A DNA stretch of 42,350 nt from CAZWRK01 sp964635875. GTDB taxonomy: Bacteria > Pseudomonadota > Gammaproteobacteria > Burkholderiales > Aquaspirillaceae. Where the stretch lies: positions 1 through 42,350 of the forward strand of contig CAZWRK010000020.1 of NCBI GenBank assembly GCA_964635875.1, written 5' to 3'. A model generated the notes under the pieces. The model had not been told where the DNA came from and did no database searches. It saw nothing but the letters and a program-made list of their open reading frames with translations. Position 1 is the stretch's first letter; each line of letters opens with the position of its first letter. The position numbers and the translations under genes were made by a program. Below are positions 13,715-23,198 of this stretch, piece by piece.

Positions 13715-14896
13715 GTGCATCAAACACAAGCCTCTTCATGGTTTCATCGCGTTAGCCAACCCTTCCCGCGTCTCATCATGGCGGCCGTGGCGTTGGCTGT
13801 TCTTGCGGCCTGCGGCGAAAAACCCGATGCCCATCCCCAAATGCCGCCGCCCGAAGTCACCGCCGTTGTTGCGCAAAGCCGCGATGTCCCGCGCCAATTT
13901 GAATATGTCGGCCAAGTTGCTGGCGTTCGTGATGCCGAAGTGCGTGCGCGGGTGGGGGGTATTTTGGTGAAGCGTCTCTACACCGAAGGCAAAGCGGTCA
14001 AGCAAGGCGACCCGCTCTTTTTAATTGATCCCGAGCCGCTGAAAGCCTCGTCCGATCAAGCCCGTGCCGCACTGGCGCTGGAAGAAGCCAAACTCGCCCG
14101 CGCCAAACTGGAGCGTGATCGCATCTTGCCGTTGTTTGCCGAAAACGCCGTCAGCCAAAAAGACCGTGACGACGCCGTCACCAACTACGAATCGGCTGTC
14201 GCTTCGGCTGCCGCCGCCCGTGCTCGCCTCAAAGAAGCCAGTATCAATCTAGGCTATACCCGCGTGACCGCCCCGATTTCGGGTCTGACTTCAAAAGAAG
14301 TCGTCAGTGAGGGGAGTTTGATTGCACCGAGCAACTTGTTAACTGTGATTTCGCAAACTGATCCGGTTTACGTCAACTTTGCGATGGCCGATAACGACTC
14401 GCTGCATTTCCGCAAACTGGTGCAAGAGGGTGTGCTCATTGCGCCTAAAGATGAAAAATACGCGGTCGAAGTCGCCTTCTCAGATGGTTCGCGCTATGCC
14501 CGAACCGGCCAAGTCAACTTTACCGATAACGTGATCGACACCTCGACCGGCACCATTCGCGCCCGCGCGATTTTTACGAACCCCGATGCTGAACTGATTC
14601 CGGGGCAATTTGTGCGGGTCTATCTCAAAGGCATCACCCAGCGTAATGCCATCTTGATCCCACAACGTGCCGTGCTCTCGACCCCTCAAGGCCAAATTGT
14701 CTTTGTCGTCAACGAAGAATCGAAAGCCGAGCCGCGCCCAGTCAGTATTGGTGACGAAATTGGCCGCGACTTCATTATCACTTCGGGCATTCGCAATGGG
14801 GATCGGGTGATTGTCGATGGCGCGATCAAATCGCGTCCCGGCCAGCCGGTCAAAGTGGTCGAAAGCCAGCCGCCCACCCCTGCCACTAAGCCTTAA
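13715..14896 (+). CDS. acrA: RND efflux periplasmic adaptor (membrane fusion) lipoprotein, AcrA/MexA type
   Basis: The likely start is GTG 13715: TTGGAG is 8-9 nt upstream and the product begins with a basic signal region, a hydrophobic stretch and the lipobox VLAAC (Cys33), so the protein is anchored in the inner membrane. Later ATG 13778 would drop the charged start of the signal. The 393-residue protein has the adaptor layout: PEVTAVVAQSRDVPRQFEYV, lipoyl and hairpin region (RAALALEEAKLARAKLERDR, a coiled coil), beta-barrel (GYTRVTAPISGLTSKEVVSE), and membrane-proximal domain (LIPQRAVLSTPQGQIVFVVN). It links AcrB to the outer-membrane channel. An acrB-type gene follows after 14 bp. Confidence 0.95.
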   Translation: MHQTQASSWFHRVSQPFPRLIMAAVALAVLAACGEKPDAHPQMPPPEVTAVVAQSRDVPRQFEYVGQVAGVRDAEVRARVGGILVKRLYTEGKAVKQGDPLFLIDPEPLKASSDQARAALALEEAKLARAKLERDRILPLFAENAVSQKDRDDAVTNYESAVASAAAARARLKEASINLGYTRVTAPISGLTSKEVVSEGSLIAPSNLLTVISQTDPVYVNFAMADNDSLHFRKLVQEGVLIAPKDEKYAVEVAFSDGSRYARTGQVNFTDNVIDTSTGTIRARAIFTNPDAELIPGQFVRVYLKGITQRNAILIPQRAVLSTPQGQIVFVVNEESKAEPRPVSIGDEIGRDFIITSGIRNGDRVIVDGAIKSRPGQPVKVVESQPPTPATKP

Positions 14897-14910
14897 TCGG
14901 AGCCTCCCTT

Positions 14911-17900
14911 ATGTTTTCGGCTTTCTTTGTTAAACGCCCGATCTTCGCCATGGTGATTTCAATCATCATCATGTTGGCGGGCTTTGCGGCGATGCGGGCA
15001 TTACCGATTGCCCAATATCCGCAAATTGTTCCCCCGCAAGTCCAAGTGACTGCAAGCTATCCGGGGGCCTCCGCCGAAGTGGTTGCGCAAACGGTCGCCG
15101 CACCGTTAGAGCAACAAATCAACGGCGTCGACAATATGTTGTACGTCAATTCGGCCAGTACTTCGAATGGTCAATTGAACATGACCGTGACCTTCAACAT
15201 CGGAACGAACCCCGATCAGGCCACGATCAACGTCAATAACCGCGTGCAATCGGCGCTGGCGCAATTGCCCGAAGAAGTCCGCCGCCAAGGCGTGACAGTG
15301 CAGAAAAAATCGTCCAACTTCTTGCAAGTTGTCGCGCTCGATTCGCCGGACAAACGCTACGACCAAGTGTTTATCAGCAACTACGCGCTGGTGAATGTCT
15401 TGGACGAGCTGAAGCGTTTGCCGGGGGTGGGCGATGCGACCATTTTCGGGGCCAAAGATTATGCGATGCGGATTTGGTTGCGTCCCGATCGTTTGGCGCA
15501 ATTACGCCTGACACCGGGCGATATTTCGGCCGCGATCCGCGAGCAAAACTCGCAATTTGCCGCCGGTAAAATTGGCGCGCAGCCGAGCCAACAATTCATT
15601 GATTTTGCCTACACCGTCACCACGCAAGGCCGACTGACTTCGCCAGAAGAGTTTGGGCAAATTATCCTGCGCTCCAATCCTGATGGATCCAGTCTACGTC
15701 TCAAAGATGTGGCGCGTATCGAACTGGGCGCGCGAGATTATGACTTCAACGCCAAACGCAACGGCAATCCGACCATCCCCATCGGGATTTTCCTTGCGCC
15801 GGGTGCGAACCAGCTGGATACCGCCAATGCCGTGAACGCGCGTATGGCCGAGCTTGCGAAGAAATTCCCCGCTGGTTTGAGCTACGCCGTGCCGTATGAC
15901 ACCACTCGCTTTGTCGAAATTTCGATTAAAGAAGTGGTGAAAACACTGGCCGAGGCGATGGTGTTGGTGTTCTTGGTGGTGTACTTGTTCTTGCAAAACT
16001 GGCGCGCGACCTTAATCCCGTGCTTGGCGGTGCCGGTGTCGATTGTTGGCACATTTGCGGGGATGTATTTGCTCGGTTTCTCAATCAATACCCTGACCTT
16101 GTTTGGTATGGTGCTGGCGATCGGGATTGTGGTCGATGATGCGATTGTGGTGCTAGAGAACGTCGAGCGGATTATGTCCGAAGAGGGCTTGGACCCGATC
16201 CCCGCGACGCTCAAAGCGATGCAAGAAGTCACCGGCCCTGTGATTGCGATTGTGTTGGTGCTGTGTGCGGTGTTTATTCCGGTCGCCTTTATGGGCGGCT
16301 TGGCGGGGCAAATGTACAAGCAATTTGCGATCACGATTGCGATGTCGGTCACGATCTCGGGCTTGGTTGCGTTGACCCTAACGCCCGCGCTGTGCGCCTT
16401 GGTACTCAAACCCGGCCACCAAGCTTCGCATGCGTTCTTTGATCGTTTTAATACGTGGTTCGATCGTCAAACGGGTCGTTATACCGGCGGTGTGCGTTTC
16501 ATCATGCGCCGTGCGGGCTTGGGGCTGGTGCTGTTTCTGGGCATGATCGCCCTGACGGTGGGTCTCTTTAAAGTGGTGCCGGGGGGCTTGGTTCCGGAAG
16601 AAGATCAGGGCTATATCTTCGCTGTGACCTTTATGCCTGATGGCACGGCTTTGCCACGCACACAACAAGTCACCGATCAGCTTGACGCTGCCGCGTTGAA
16701 ACATCCGGCGGTGAAAGATGTGTTGACCTTTACCGGTTTTGACTTTTTGACCGGCACCAATAAAGCCAGTTCTGCCGCGACCTTTATTACCTTCAAGCCG
16801 TGGGACGAACGTCACAGCCCCGAGCTGCAAGCATCGTCGGTGGTGGGCTATATCTTTGGCGTGGGTGCGAAGATCAAAGAAGGCATGGTGTTAGCGTTTA
16901 ACCCGCCGCCGATTTCGGGGATGTCGACCACCGGTGGTTTTGAAGGCTATGTGCAAAACCGCGAAGGCGGCACCTCCAAAGAACTGGCGGCAGTGACCCA
17001 AAAACTGCTGGATGCTGCACGCAAACGCCCTGAATTGGTCGGCCTAAATTCGACCTTTAGCGCGAACGTACCGCAAATCTTCATCAAGCTCGATCGGGAT
17101 AAAGCCAAGGCTTTAGGCGTGCCAATCAACACCGTGTTTGACACCATGCAAAGCACGTTTGGCGCGCTCTACGTCAACGACTTTAATAAATTTGGCCGGA
17201 CGTTCCGCGTGCAATTGCAATCGGAAGCCGACTACCGTTCGCGTCCTGATGATTTGCGCAATGTGTTTGTGCGCTCGGCGCAAGGCAAGATGATTCCGCT
17301 GACCGCATTGGTGACGATTGAGCGCACCACCGGCCCCGAAACCGTCGAGCGTTTTAACGTGTTCCCGTCGGCCAAGGTCGTAGGCGGTCCCGCGCCGGGT
17401 TATAGCTCGGGCCAAGCGCTCAAGATCATGGAAGAAGTCGCTGCGACCACCTTACCGGAAGGCTACACCTTGTCATGGACCGGTTCGTCGTATCAGGAAA
17501 AACTCACCGGCGGTGCTTCCGCTTCGGTGTTTGTGATCGCGATGATTATGGTGTTCCTGATTTTGGCGGCGCAGTACGAGCGCTGGACGTTGCCGGTCGC
17601 GGTGCTGATGGCGGTGCCGTTTGCGGTCTTTGGCGCGATGCTGGCGACGTGGGCGCGCGGTCAAGCGAACGATGTGTATTTCCAAATTGCGCTGGTAACG
17701 TTGATTGGCTTGGCGGCGAAGAACGCGATTTTGATTGTCGAATTTGCGGTCTTGAAATTGGAAGAAGGCCATAGCCTGATGGAAGCCGCTGCCGAAGCTG
17801 CGCGGCTGCGTTTCCGCCCGATTATTATGACTTCGCTGGCCTTTATTTTAGGCTGCGTCCCGCTGGCGATTTCCAGCGGAGCGGGTTCGGCCAGCCGTCA

Positions 17901-18030
17901 TTCGATCGGTACCGGCGTCATTGGGGGCATGTTGGCCGCGACCTTTATTGCGACCTTCTTTATTCCGCTCTTTTTCAAATTGATTATGGCGCGCCGTCAG
18001 TCTGCCGCCACCGAGGAGACTTCGGTATGA
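14911..18030 (+). CDS. acrB: RND multidrug efflux transporter, HAE1 family (AcrB/MexB type)
   Basis: At 1039 residues this has the standard HAE1 length. Features in order: FSAFFVKRPIFAMVISII with the first membrane helix, the periplasmic porter segment (QYPQIVPPQVQVTASYPGAS), the proton-relay helix GIVVDDAIVVLENV with the paired Asp around residues 405-410, and the second half with LIGLAAKNAILIVEFAVLKL carrying the essential Lys of TM10. It exports hydrophobic drugs, dyes and detergents, driven by protons, as a trimer through adaptor and outer-membrane channel. It ends with ATGA overlap with the outer-membrane gene. Substrate range cannot be read from the sequence. Confidence 0.97.
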   Translation: MFSAFFVKRPIFAMVISIIIMLAGFAAMRALPIAQYPQIVPPQVQVTASYPGASAEVVAQTVAAPLEQQINGVDNMLYVNSASTSNGQLNMTVTFNIGTNPDQATINVNNRVQSALAQLPEEVRRQGVTVQKKSSNFLQVVALDSPDKRYDQVFISNYALVNVLDELKRLPGVGDATIFGAKDYAMRIWLRPDRLAQLRLTPGDISAAIREQNSQFAAGKIGAQPSQQFIDFAYTVTTQGRLTSPEEFGQIILRSNPDGSSLRLKDVARIELGARDYDFNAKRNGNPTIPIGIFLAPGANQLDTANAVNARMAELAKKFPAGLSYAVPYDTTRFVEISIKEVVKTLAEAMVLVFLVVYLFLQNWRATLIPCLAVPVSIVGTFAGMYLLGFSINTLTLFGMVLAIGIVVDDAIVVLENVERIMSEEGLDPIPATLKAMQEVTGPVIAIVLVLCAVFIPVAFMGGLAGQMYKQFAITIAMSVTISGLVALTLTPALCALVLKPGHQASHAFFDRFNTWFDRQTGRYTGGVRFIMRRAGLGLVLFLGMIALTVGLFKVVPGGLVPEEDQGYIFAVTFMPDGTALPRTQQVTDQLDAAALKHPAVKDVLTFTGFDFLTGTNKASSAATFITFKPWDERHSPELQASSVVGYIFGVGAKIKEGMVLAFNPPPISGMSTTGGFEGYVQNREGGTSKELAAVTQKLLDAARKRPELVGLNSTFSANVPQIFIKLDRDKAKALGVPINTVFDTMQSTFGALYVNDFNKFGRTFRVQLQSEADYRSRPDDLRNVFVRSAQGKMIPLTALVTIERTTGPETVERFNVFPSAKVVGGPAPGYSSGQALKIMEEVAATTLPEGYTLSWTGSSYQEKLTGGASASVFVIAMIMVFLILAAQYERWTLPVAVLMAVPFAVFGAMLATWARGQANDVYFQIALVTLIGLAAKNAILIVEFAVLKLEEGHSLMEAAAEAARLRFRPIIMTSLAFILGCVPLAISSGAGSASRHSIGTGVIGGMLAATFIATFFIPLFFKLIMARRQSAATEETSV

Positions 18031-19466
18031 GCCATCCCCTAAAACGTTATGCCCTCTCGGCCCTATGTGCGGCGATGTTGTCGGCGTGTGCGATTGGGCC
18101 TGATTACCAACGTCCATCGCTCGATTTGCCGCAGCAATGGCCGAACGCCCTCGCGCCTGCAGAAAATACACAAGCGGTCAGTGCAGAGTGGTGGAAAAGT
18201 TTTGCCGATCCGGTGCTTGATCAATTGGTCGAGCGCGCCTTGCAACACAACCGCGACTTGGTGAAAGCCAATGCGCGCGTCGAAGAAGCGGCCGCTTTGT
18301 GGGGCAGCGCCCGCGCCGATCTCTTGCCGCGACTGGATGCGGGCGGCCAGTTCCAACGGGCGCGGGTGTCGAGCGTCGGTACCACCAGCGGTATTCCACG
18401 CGGTGCAACCGTGATTGGCGAGTCGCAAAGCGGGAATTTGGCACTGTCGTATCAGCTCGATTTGTGGGGCAAATTCCGTCGTGCTAACGAAGCGGCCCGC
18501 GCAGATTTGGCGGCCACCGCCTTTGCCCGCGATACCACGCAGCTTTCGGTCGCCGCGCAAGTGGCTCGGGCCTATTTTGCGGTGCGCTCTTTAGACGCCC
18601 AGCTCCAAACCACGCGTGACACCCTGCAATCACGGGAAAAAGGCCTGCAAATTCAGCAAAAACGTCTGAATGGCGGGTTGATTTCAGAGCTGGATTTCCG
18701 GCGCTACGAAGCTGAAACCGCGACCGCACGGGCGACCTTGCCGCAGATTGAGCAGGCCTTGGTACAAGCCGAAGGCGCGCTGCAAGTGTTGATCGGTGCA
18801 TCGCCGCGCGACATTGTTGAAAGCCAGCCCCCGCGTGGTATGGCGCTGGAAGCCTTAAAAACGCCGCCTGCGATTCCGTCGGGCTTGCCGTCGAGCTTGT
18901 TAACGCGTCGCCCGGATATTCGTGCGAGCGAGGCCCAGCTCATCGCACAAAATGCGCGGATTGGCGTGGCCCGTGCCGCCTATTTGCCGGATATTGGTTT
19001 GACCGGCAACCTCGGGAGCGAAAGTCTCGAATTGGCTGATTTGTTCACGGCACCCGCGCGCGCATGGTCATTTGTCGCACGTTTAAGTATGCCGATTTTT
19101 GACTTTGGCAAGACCGGTGCGGCCGTTGATGCGGCAACCGCACGCCAAAAACAAGCCTTGGCTGAGTACGAAAAGACCATTCAAACTGCCTTTGCTGAAA
19201 CGCGCTTGGCGTTGGTGTCTGTGGATAAAACCCGCGAGCGCCATACCGCTCAAAACACGCAAACGCAATCTTTGAAGCGTGCGCTGCATTTGGCGCAATT
19301 GCGCTACGAGAATGGCTACTCTAGCTATTTGGATGTGCTCGATGCGCAGCGCAGCCTGTTTGCGGCGGAGCTGGAAACCGCGCGCGCGCGCGAAGCGCAG
19401 TTAGATGCCGTGGTGAATTTGAATCTGGCTTTGGGGGGCGGTTGGAAAGCGCCATCTGAACAGTAA
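18027..19466 (+). CDS. oprM: outer-membrane efflux channel lipoprotein, OprM/NodT type
   Basis: The 479-residue protein has a lipoprotein signal with lipobox LSAC (Cys21), then AIGPDYQRPSLDLPQQW, typical of the OprM and CusC branch. Two structural repeats of the TolC fold are seen, each with a long helical hairpin (QLEDQ-type repeats around 200-260 and the second around 400-450), and RRPDIRASEAQLIAQNARIG followed by YLPDIGLTGNLG. It forms a trimeric channel for the RND pump. Its ATG overlaps the acrB stop by four bases. A hairpin at 19491 follows. Confidence 0.95.
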   Translation: MSHPLKRYALSALCAAMLSACAIGPDYQRPSLDLPQQWPNALAPAENTQAVSAEWWKSFADPVLDQLVERALQHNRDLVKANARVEEAAALWGSARADLLPRLDAGGQFQRARVSSVGTTSGIPRGATVIGESQSGNLALSYQLDLWGKFRRANEAARADLAATAFARDTTQLSVAAQVARAYFAVRSLDAQLQTTRDTLQSREKGLQIQQKRLNGGLISELDFRRYEAETATARATLPQIEQALVQAEGALQVLIGASPRDIVESQPPRGMALEALKTPPAIPSGLPSSLLTRRPDIRASEAQLIAQNARIGVARAAYLPDIGLTGNLGSESLELADLFTAPARAWSFVARLSMPIFDFGKTGAAVDAATARQKQALAEYEKTIQTAFAETRLALVSVDKTRERHTAQNTQTQSLKRALHLAQLRYENGYSSYLDVLDAQRSLFAAELETARAREAQLDAVVNLNLALGGGWKAPSEQ

Positions 19467-19490
19467 TTTGAAACCCATATGAGGCCTTGA

Positions 19491-19534
19491 GCCGCCGTCA
19501 TCCGAGTGGATCGGATGGCGGCGGTTTAGCTTTT
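19491..19534 (+). terminator. hairpin terminator after the efflux operon
   Basis: CCGCCG and CATCCGA (19492-19497, 19499-19505) pair with TCGGATG and CGGCGG (19511-19517, 19519-19524) with one unpaired base each side and a GTGGA loop. The trailing T-tract is interrupted, so termination may be partial or the stem may act for both convergent transcripts. Confidence 0.6.
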
Positions 19535-20941
19535 GCGGCCAGTGACGCGTTCTTGAGGGACTTCGGTGCGCACAAATAATTCGAGGGTTTTGTCGGCGAA
19601 TTTTGTTTGCAGCCAGTCGGTGAGGCGTGCACGGTCGGTGCGGGTGATCGGTTTTGTGGTCACCAAATAAACAATGACCGCGCCTTGTGGGGCGGGCGGC
19701 GTGGATGTGGCGTCTGGTGCGGGCAGGGTGACCGCGGTGGTCGGTGCCGCGTTGGCGACAATTGCTTGCGAACCTTGCGCCACGGTGACGCGCACGGCTT
19801 CGGGGTATTGCGCCATAATTTCTTTAAGCAGTGTCGTTTGGTCGAATTGGGTGGCTTTTAAAGCGGCATTCTCTTTTTCAAGCGCATGGATTCGTTTTTG
19901 ATTGAGCTCCAGTTGGTGCAAGGTATTGGTATAAAGGTCTTTTTGAAGCTCTTTTTTAATTAAAGAAACATCGAATTTTTCTGCGCCAGAATAGCGAATT
20001 TTAACCTTGGCATCGGTAATACCTGCCGCAGCCAAACTTTGCAAAACTTCTCGATCTAAATCAGCAGGCGGTCGTTCTCCGCCTAGCGTTAACGTAATGA
20101 GCCGCTCGGTTTTTGAAATTTCTTTCGCCAGCAAAACAAACCGATTGTCATTGTCGAGCTTGCTGATTAAGCGCAGGCTGCTGGTGACAAAAAGTTCTTG
20201 TTGCACAAGCCGATAGGCGAGTACCGCGCTGGGGACTAAGGTGGCGACTACGGCGATGGCGATAAAGAGTCGCGCGCGGATTCTTGAGTTATCGTTGATG
20301 TAGCCGCGTTGCGGGAGTTTGAGTAGTTTGACGAAGATCAGCGTAGAAAAGGCAATAAAAACGCTGTTAATCGAAAATAAGTAAAACGCGCCACCAAAGA
20401 ACGCCAAATTTCCAGTGGCAATTCCATAGCCTGCCGTGCACAGCGGTGGCATCAGCGCAGTGGCAATGGCCACCCCCGGCACTACATTTGAGACTTCTTT
20501 GCGGGTCAGCGCGACAATGCCTGCCGCGCCACCAAAAAAGGCAATCAGAACATCCCATAGCGTTGGGGTGGTGCGTGCCAATAATTCTGACTGCGCCTGT
20601 GATAATGGGCTCACCAGAAAATACAGCGTAGCGGTTGTTAAACTAATAAAAACAAAAATGCCGAGATTGCGAAGGGCGCGTTTAATTAAAGCAAAATCAT
20701 TAATCCCCGCGGCGTAGCCAATACCAATAATTGGCCCCATCAGCGGCGAAATCAGCATCGCACCAATAATGACAGCGGTTGAATTGACATTTAAGCCAAT
20801 CGACGCAATTAAAATCGCGAAAATCAACACCCATAAATTGGTGCCTTGCGCTTGAATGCCTTTTAGAATTTCGGCATCAATTGCAATGGGGTCATCTTGA
20901 TCGCGTCGTAAATCAAATAACTGTAAAAATTTTGACTTCAC
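19526..20941 (-). CDS. DUF389-family membrane protein with long C-terminal coiled coil and soluble domain
   Basis: The start is most likely GTG 20941: AAGGAG lies 5 nt upstream on the minus strand and the protein then opens KSKFLQLFDLRRDQ. An upstream TTG at 20965 would overlap the previous gene. The 471-residue product has the DUF389 core (LWVLIFAILIASIGLNVNST, IGAMLISPLMGPIIGIGYAA, and further helices to about residue 240). Then comes a large C-terminal part: a probable coiled coil near LHQLELNQKRIHALEKENAA, a Pro-rich spacer and a folded end (LVTTKPITRTDRARLTDW). The role of DUF389 proteins is unknown. It is the last of the minus-strand cluster, in line with the glycerophosphodiesterase gene before it. 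Confidence 0.8.
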   Translation of the reverse strand: MKSKFLQLFDLRRDQDDPIAIDAEILKGIQAQGTNLWVLIFAILIASIGLNVNSTAVIIGAMLISPLMGPIIGIGYAAGINDFALIKRALRNLGIFVFISLTTATLYFLVSPLSQAQSELLARTTPTLWDVLIAFFGGAAGIVALTRKEVSNVVPGVAIATALMPPLCTAGYGIATGNLAFFGGAFYLFSINSVFIAFSTLIFVKLLKLPQRGYINDNSRIRARLFIAIAVVATLVPSAVLAYRLVQQELFVTSSLRLISKLDNDNRFVLLAKEISKTERLITLTLGGERPPADLDREVLQSLAAAGITDAKVKIRYSGAEKFDVSLIKKELQKDLYTNTLHQLELNQKRIHALEKENAALKATQFDQTTLLKEIMAQYPEAVRVTVAQGSQAIVANAAPTTAVTLPAPDATSTPPAPQGAVIVYLVTTKPITRTDRARLTDWLQTKFADKTLELFVRTEVPQERVTGRKS

Positions 20942-20961
20942 AGGGTCTCCTTGGTGGGGAT

Positions 20962-21696
20962 TCAAGGCTGAATCAGATCAATGGCGTCGGTGCAAATCAT
21001 GGCAACGCCTTGTGCCCAGTAGTGGTGTGCTTGCTCGGGGTCATTAATCGTCCATGCCATGACCGCCAAATGGGCGTTGCGAAGCTGGGCGAGGGTGTCG
21101 GGCGTGAGCGCGGCATGGCCGATATCGAGAAACTGCACGTCCAATGCGGTCGCGCTGGCGAGGGTTTCCGGCGTCACCGTATCTGCGACTAAATAGGCGC
21201 GCGGGAACTCTGCTCCCACATCGCGCAAGGCCTCCATCGCGACCACGGAGAATGAGGACAGCAAAGGCTTGCGCGGCGCGGTATCCGGCCAATATTGGCG
21301 GCACACTTTTAAGACGGCAGCGGCGAGTTCGGCTTCGCGTCCGGCGTCGGGTTTGAGTTCGATATTGATATCGAGGCCATTTTCGATACAGACCTGTAAA
21401 GCCTCTTGCAAGGTCGGCAAAGTTTCCTCGTCAAAACGCTCGTCAAACCAGCTGCCCGCGTCAAGGCGCGACAAGGCTTTCCACGGCTGTTGAGCGGCGA
21501 TGCCGTGGCCGTTGGTGGTGCGCTCAAGGGTGGCATCGTGCAAAAGAAAAACCTGTCCATCGGCCGAGAGTTGAACATCGACTTCGACCATTTTTTGCCC
21601 AAAGGCCGCACCAATTAACAATGCTGACAAGGTGTTTTCGGGGGCCAAGTGCCCCGCGCCACGGTGGGCGACAACGCGCGGATAGTTCAGATTCAT
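20962..21696 (-). CDS. ugpQ: glycerophosphodiester phosphodiesterase (UgpQ/GlpQ family, cytosolic)
   Basis: The 244-residue protein is a TIM-barrel phosphodiesterase: PRVVAHRGAGHLAPENTLSA with catalytic His11 and Arg12, metal ligands E38xD40 in KMVEVDVQLSADG, the second catalytic HD at 53-54, and LDINIELKPD. It hydrolyses glycerophosphodiesters to glycerol 3-phosphate and an alcohol. No signal peptide is seen, so cytosolic UgpQ is the better comparison than periplasmic GlpQ. Its ATG overlaps the stop of the dehydrogenase gene (ATGA, 21693-21696), and the DUF389 gene starts 20 bp beyond its own stop. Confidence 0.93.
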   Translation of the reverse strand: MNLNYPRVVAHRGAGHLAPENTLSALLIGAAFGQKMVEVDVQLSADGQVFLLHDATLERTTNGHGIAAQQPWKALSRLDAGSWFDERFDEETLPTLQEALQVCIENGLDINIELKPDAGREAELAAAVLKVCRQYWPDTAPRKPLLSSFSVVAMEALRDVGAEFPRAYLVADTVTPETLASATALDVQFLDIGHAALTPDTLAQLRNAHLAVMAWTINDPEQAHHYWAQGVAMICTDAIDLIQP

Positions 21697-23087
21697 AATA
21701 ATTTTCCGGGATTCATCAGGTGATCAGGGTCGAGCATGCGCTTGAGGCCGCGCATCAGCTCCATCGATAGCGGGTCGCGGTAATGTTCGAGCCAGTGCCG
21801 ACGTAGTTGACCAATGCCATGTTCGGCCGACAAGGTGCCGCCAAACGCCAAGGCGGTGTCGTAAACGATTTCATTGACCCGTGCTTCGTCGAGCAACGGG
21901 TTCTCTTCGCCCCGTGTGCGTGAAACGTTGTAATGCAAATTGCCATCGCCCAAATGCCCAAAAACGACCACGCGGCACTGATGGAATTCAGCGCGCAATG
22001 CATTGTTTGCGGTCTCGATAAAGGCCGGTAACGACGAAATCGGCAGCGCAATATCATGTTTAATGCTCGGGCCTTCGCGGGTTTGGGCCTCGGAAATCGC
22101 CTCGCGGACCGCCCATAAGCCGGTGCGTTCGCGGCCTTGTTTGGCGAGCACGGCTTCGCCTTGGGGTGGGTTTTTCTCCAGCCAATCCAATAATGCGTGC
22201 TGCAAAACTTCATCCGCACCGCCATCGGATAGCTCGAGTAGGACTAACCACGGTGCATGAAAAGGAATCAGCAAATCGGGGAAATGCTCCGCGACCAAGG
22301 CCATGCACGTGCCTGAGATCAACTCAAATGCGGTCAGCCGGTCGCCAAAGGCGTCTTCAAGATCGCGCAATAAGCGCACCGCCTCAAGTGGCGACGAGAC
22401 CTCGATGCACGCGGTGGCTTGCGCGGTGGGCAACGGAAAGAGTCGCAGCGTGGCGGCCGTAATAATGCCCAAGGTCCCTTCTGCGCCAATAAACCAATGT
22501 TTTAGGTCGTAGCCACTATTGTTTTTGCGCAAGCCGTGCAGTACGTCGAGGATGCGCCCATCGGGCAAGACGACCTCAAGGCCCAAGGTGATTTCCCGCA
22601 TATTGCCGTAGCGCAGTACCGCCAAGCCGCCCGCATTGGTCGATAAGTTCCCGCCAATTTGGCAACTGCCTTCCGAGGCGAGTGACAAAGGGAAAAGTCG
22701 CCCCGCGTCATGAGCGATTTGCTGAATTTCCGCCAGTCGCATCCCCGCTTCAACGGTGATCGTATTGTTGTCGGTGTCCACGCTGCGCACTCGATTTAAG
22801 CGGCGGGTTGAAAGTACCAGCTGCCGCCCCGAGTCATCGGGGGTCGCGCCGCCCACCAAGCCGGTATTGCCGCCTTGCGGGACCACCGGCACGCGGTGGG
22901 TTCGGCACAAAGCCATGAGCGCCGATACTTCTGCGGTGGTCGCGGGTTCGGCCACGGCCACCGGCGCGCCTCGATAACGCCGTCGCCAATCAATCGCATA
23001 CGGTGCGGTCTCTTTGGGGTCGGTCAAAAGATATTTTTTGTCGAGGATCGCCGCAGCGGCCTCAAGAAAGTGCGCAGAAGCAGACAT
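21693..23087 (-). CDS. FAD-linked D-2-hydroxyacid dehydrogenase (D-2-hydroxyglutarate/GlcD/Dld family)
   Basis: The 464-residue protein has the PCMH-type FAD domain (VPVVPQGGNTGLVGGATPDD and SCQIGGNLSTNAGGLAVLRYG). The matching C-terminal substrate domain has VFGHLGDGNLHYNV and AEHGIGQLRR, whose His residues bind metal and the hydroxyacid. These enzymes oxidise D-lactate, glycolate or D-2-hydroxyglutarate, and the last is the closest guess. A start at ATG 23087 is chosen for its typical N-terminus although the Shine-Dalgarno sequence is poor. An in-frame start at 23138 is possible. It is followed by ugpQ with an ATGA overlap. Confidence 0.9.
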   Translation of the reverse strand: MSASAHFLEAAAAILDKKYLLTDPKETAPYAIDWRRRYRGAPVAVAEPATTAEVSALMALCRTHRVPVVPQGGNTGLVGGATPDDSGRQLVLSTRRLNRVRSVDTDNNTITVEAGMRLAEIQQIAHDAGRLFPLSLASEGSCQIGGNLSTNAGGLAVLRYGNMREITLGLEVVLPDGRILDVLHGLRKNNSGYDLKHWFIGAEGTLGIITAATLRLFPLPTAQATACIEVSSPLEAVRLLRDLEDAFGDRLTAFELISGTCMALVAEHFPDLLIPFHAPWLVLLELSDGGADEVLQHALLDWLEKNPPQGEAVLAKQGRERTGLWAVREAISEAQTREGPSIKHDIALPISSLPAFIETANNALRAEFHQCRVVVFGHLGDGNLHYNVSRTRGEENPLLDEARVNEIVYDTALAFGGTLSAEHGIGQLRRHWLEHYRDPLSMELMRGLKRMLDPDHLMNPGKLL

Positions 23088-23198
23088 GATCAATGAATCG
23101 AAAAAATAGGGAGCGCCTAGGATATACCGGTAGCGCAACGGGCTGCGCGAACACTTTTGGCGAAATGACGTGTTTGGCGCAATCCGTTGCCATTTTGT

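Noticed and set aside
13254..13970. 238-residue open frame across the acrR/acrA intergenic region
   Set aside because: It spans the promoter and operator and overlaps two convincing genes in other frames.
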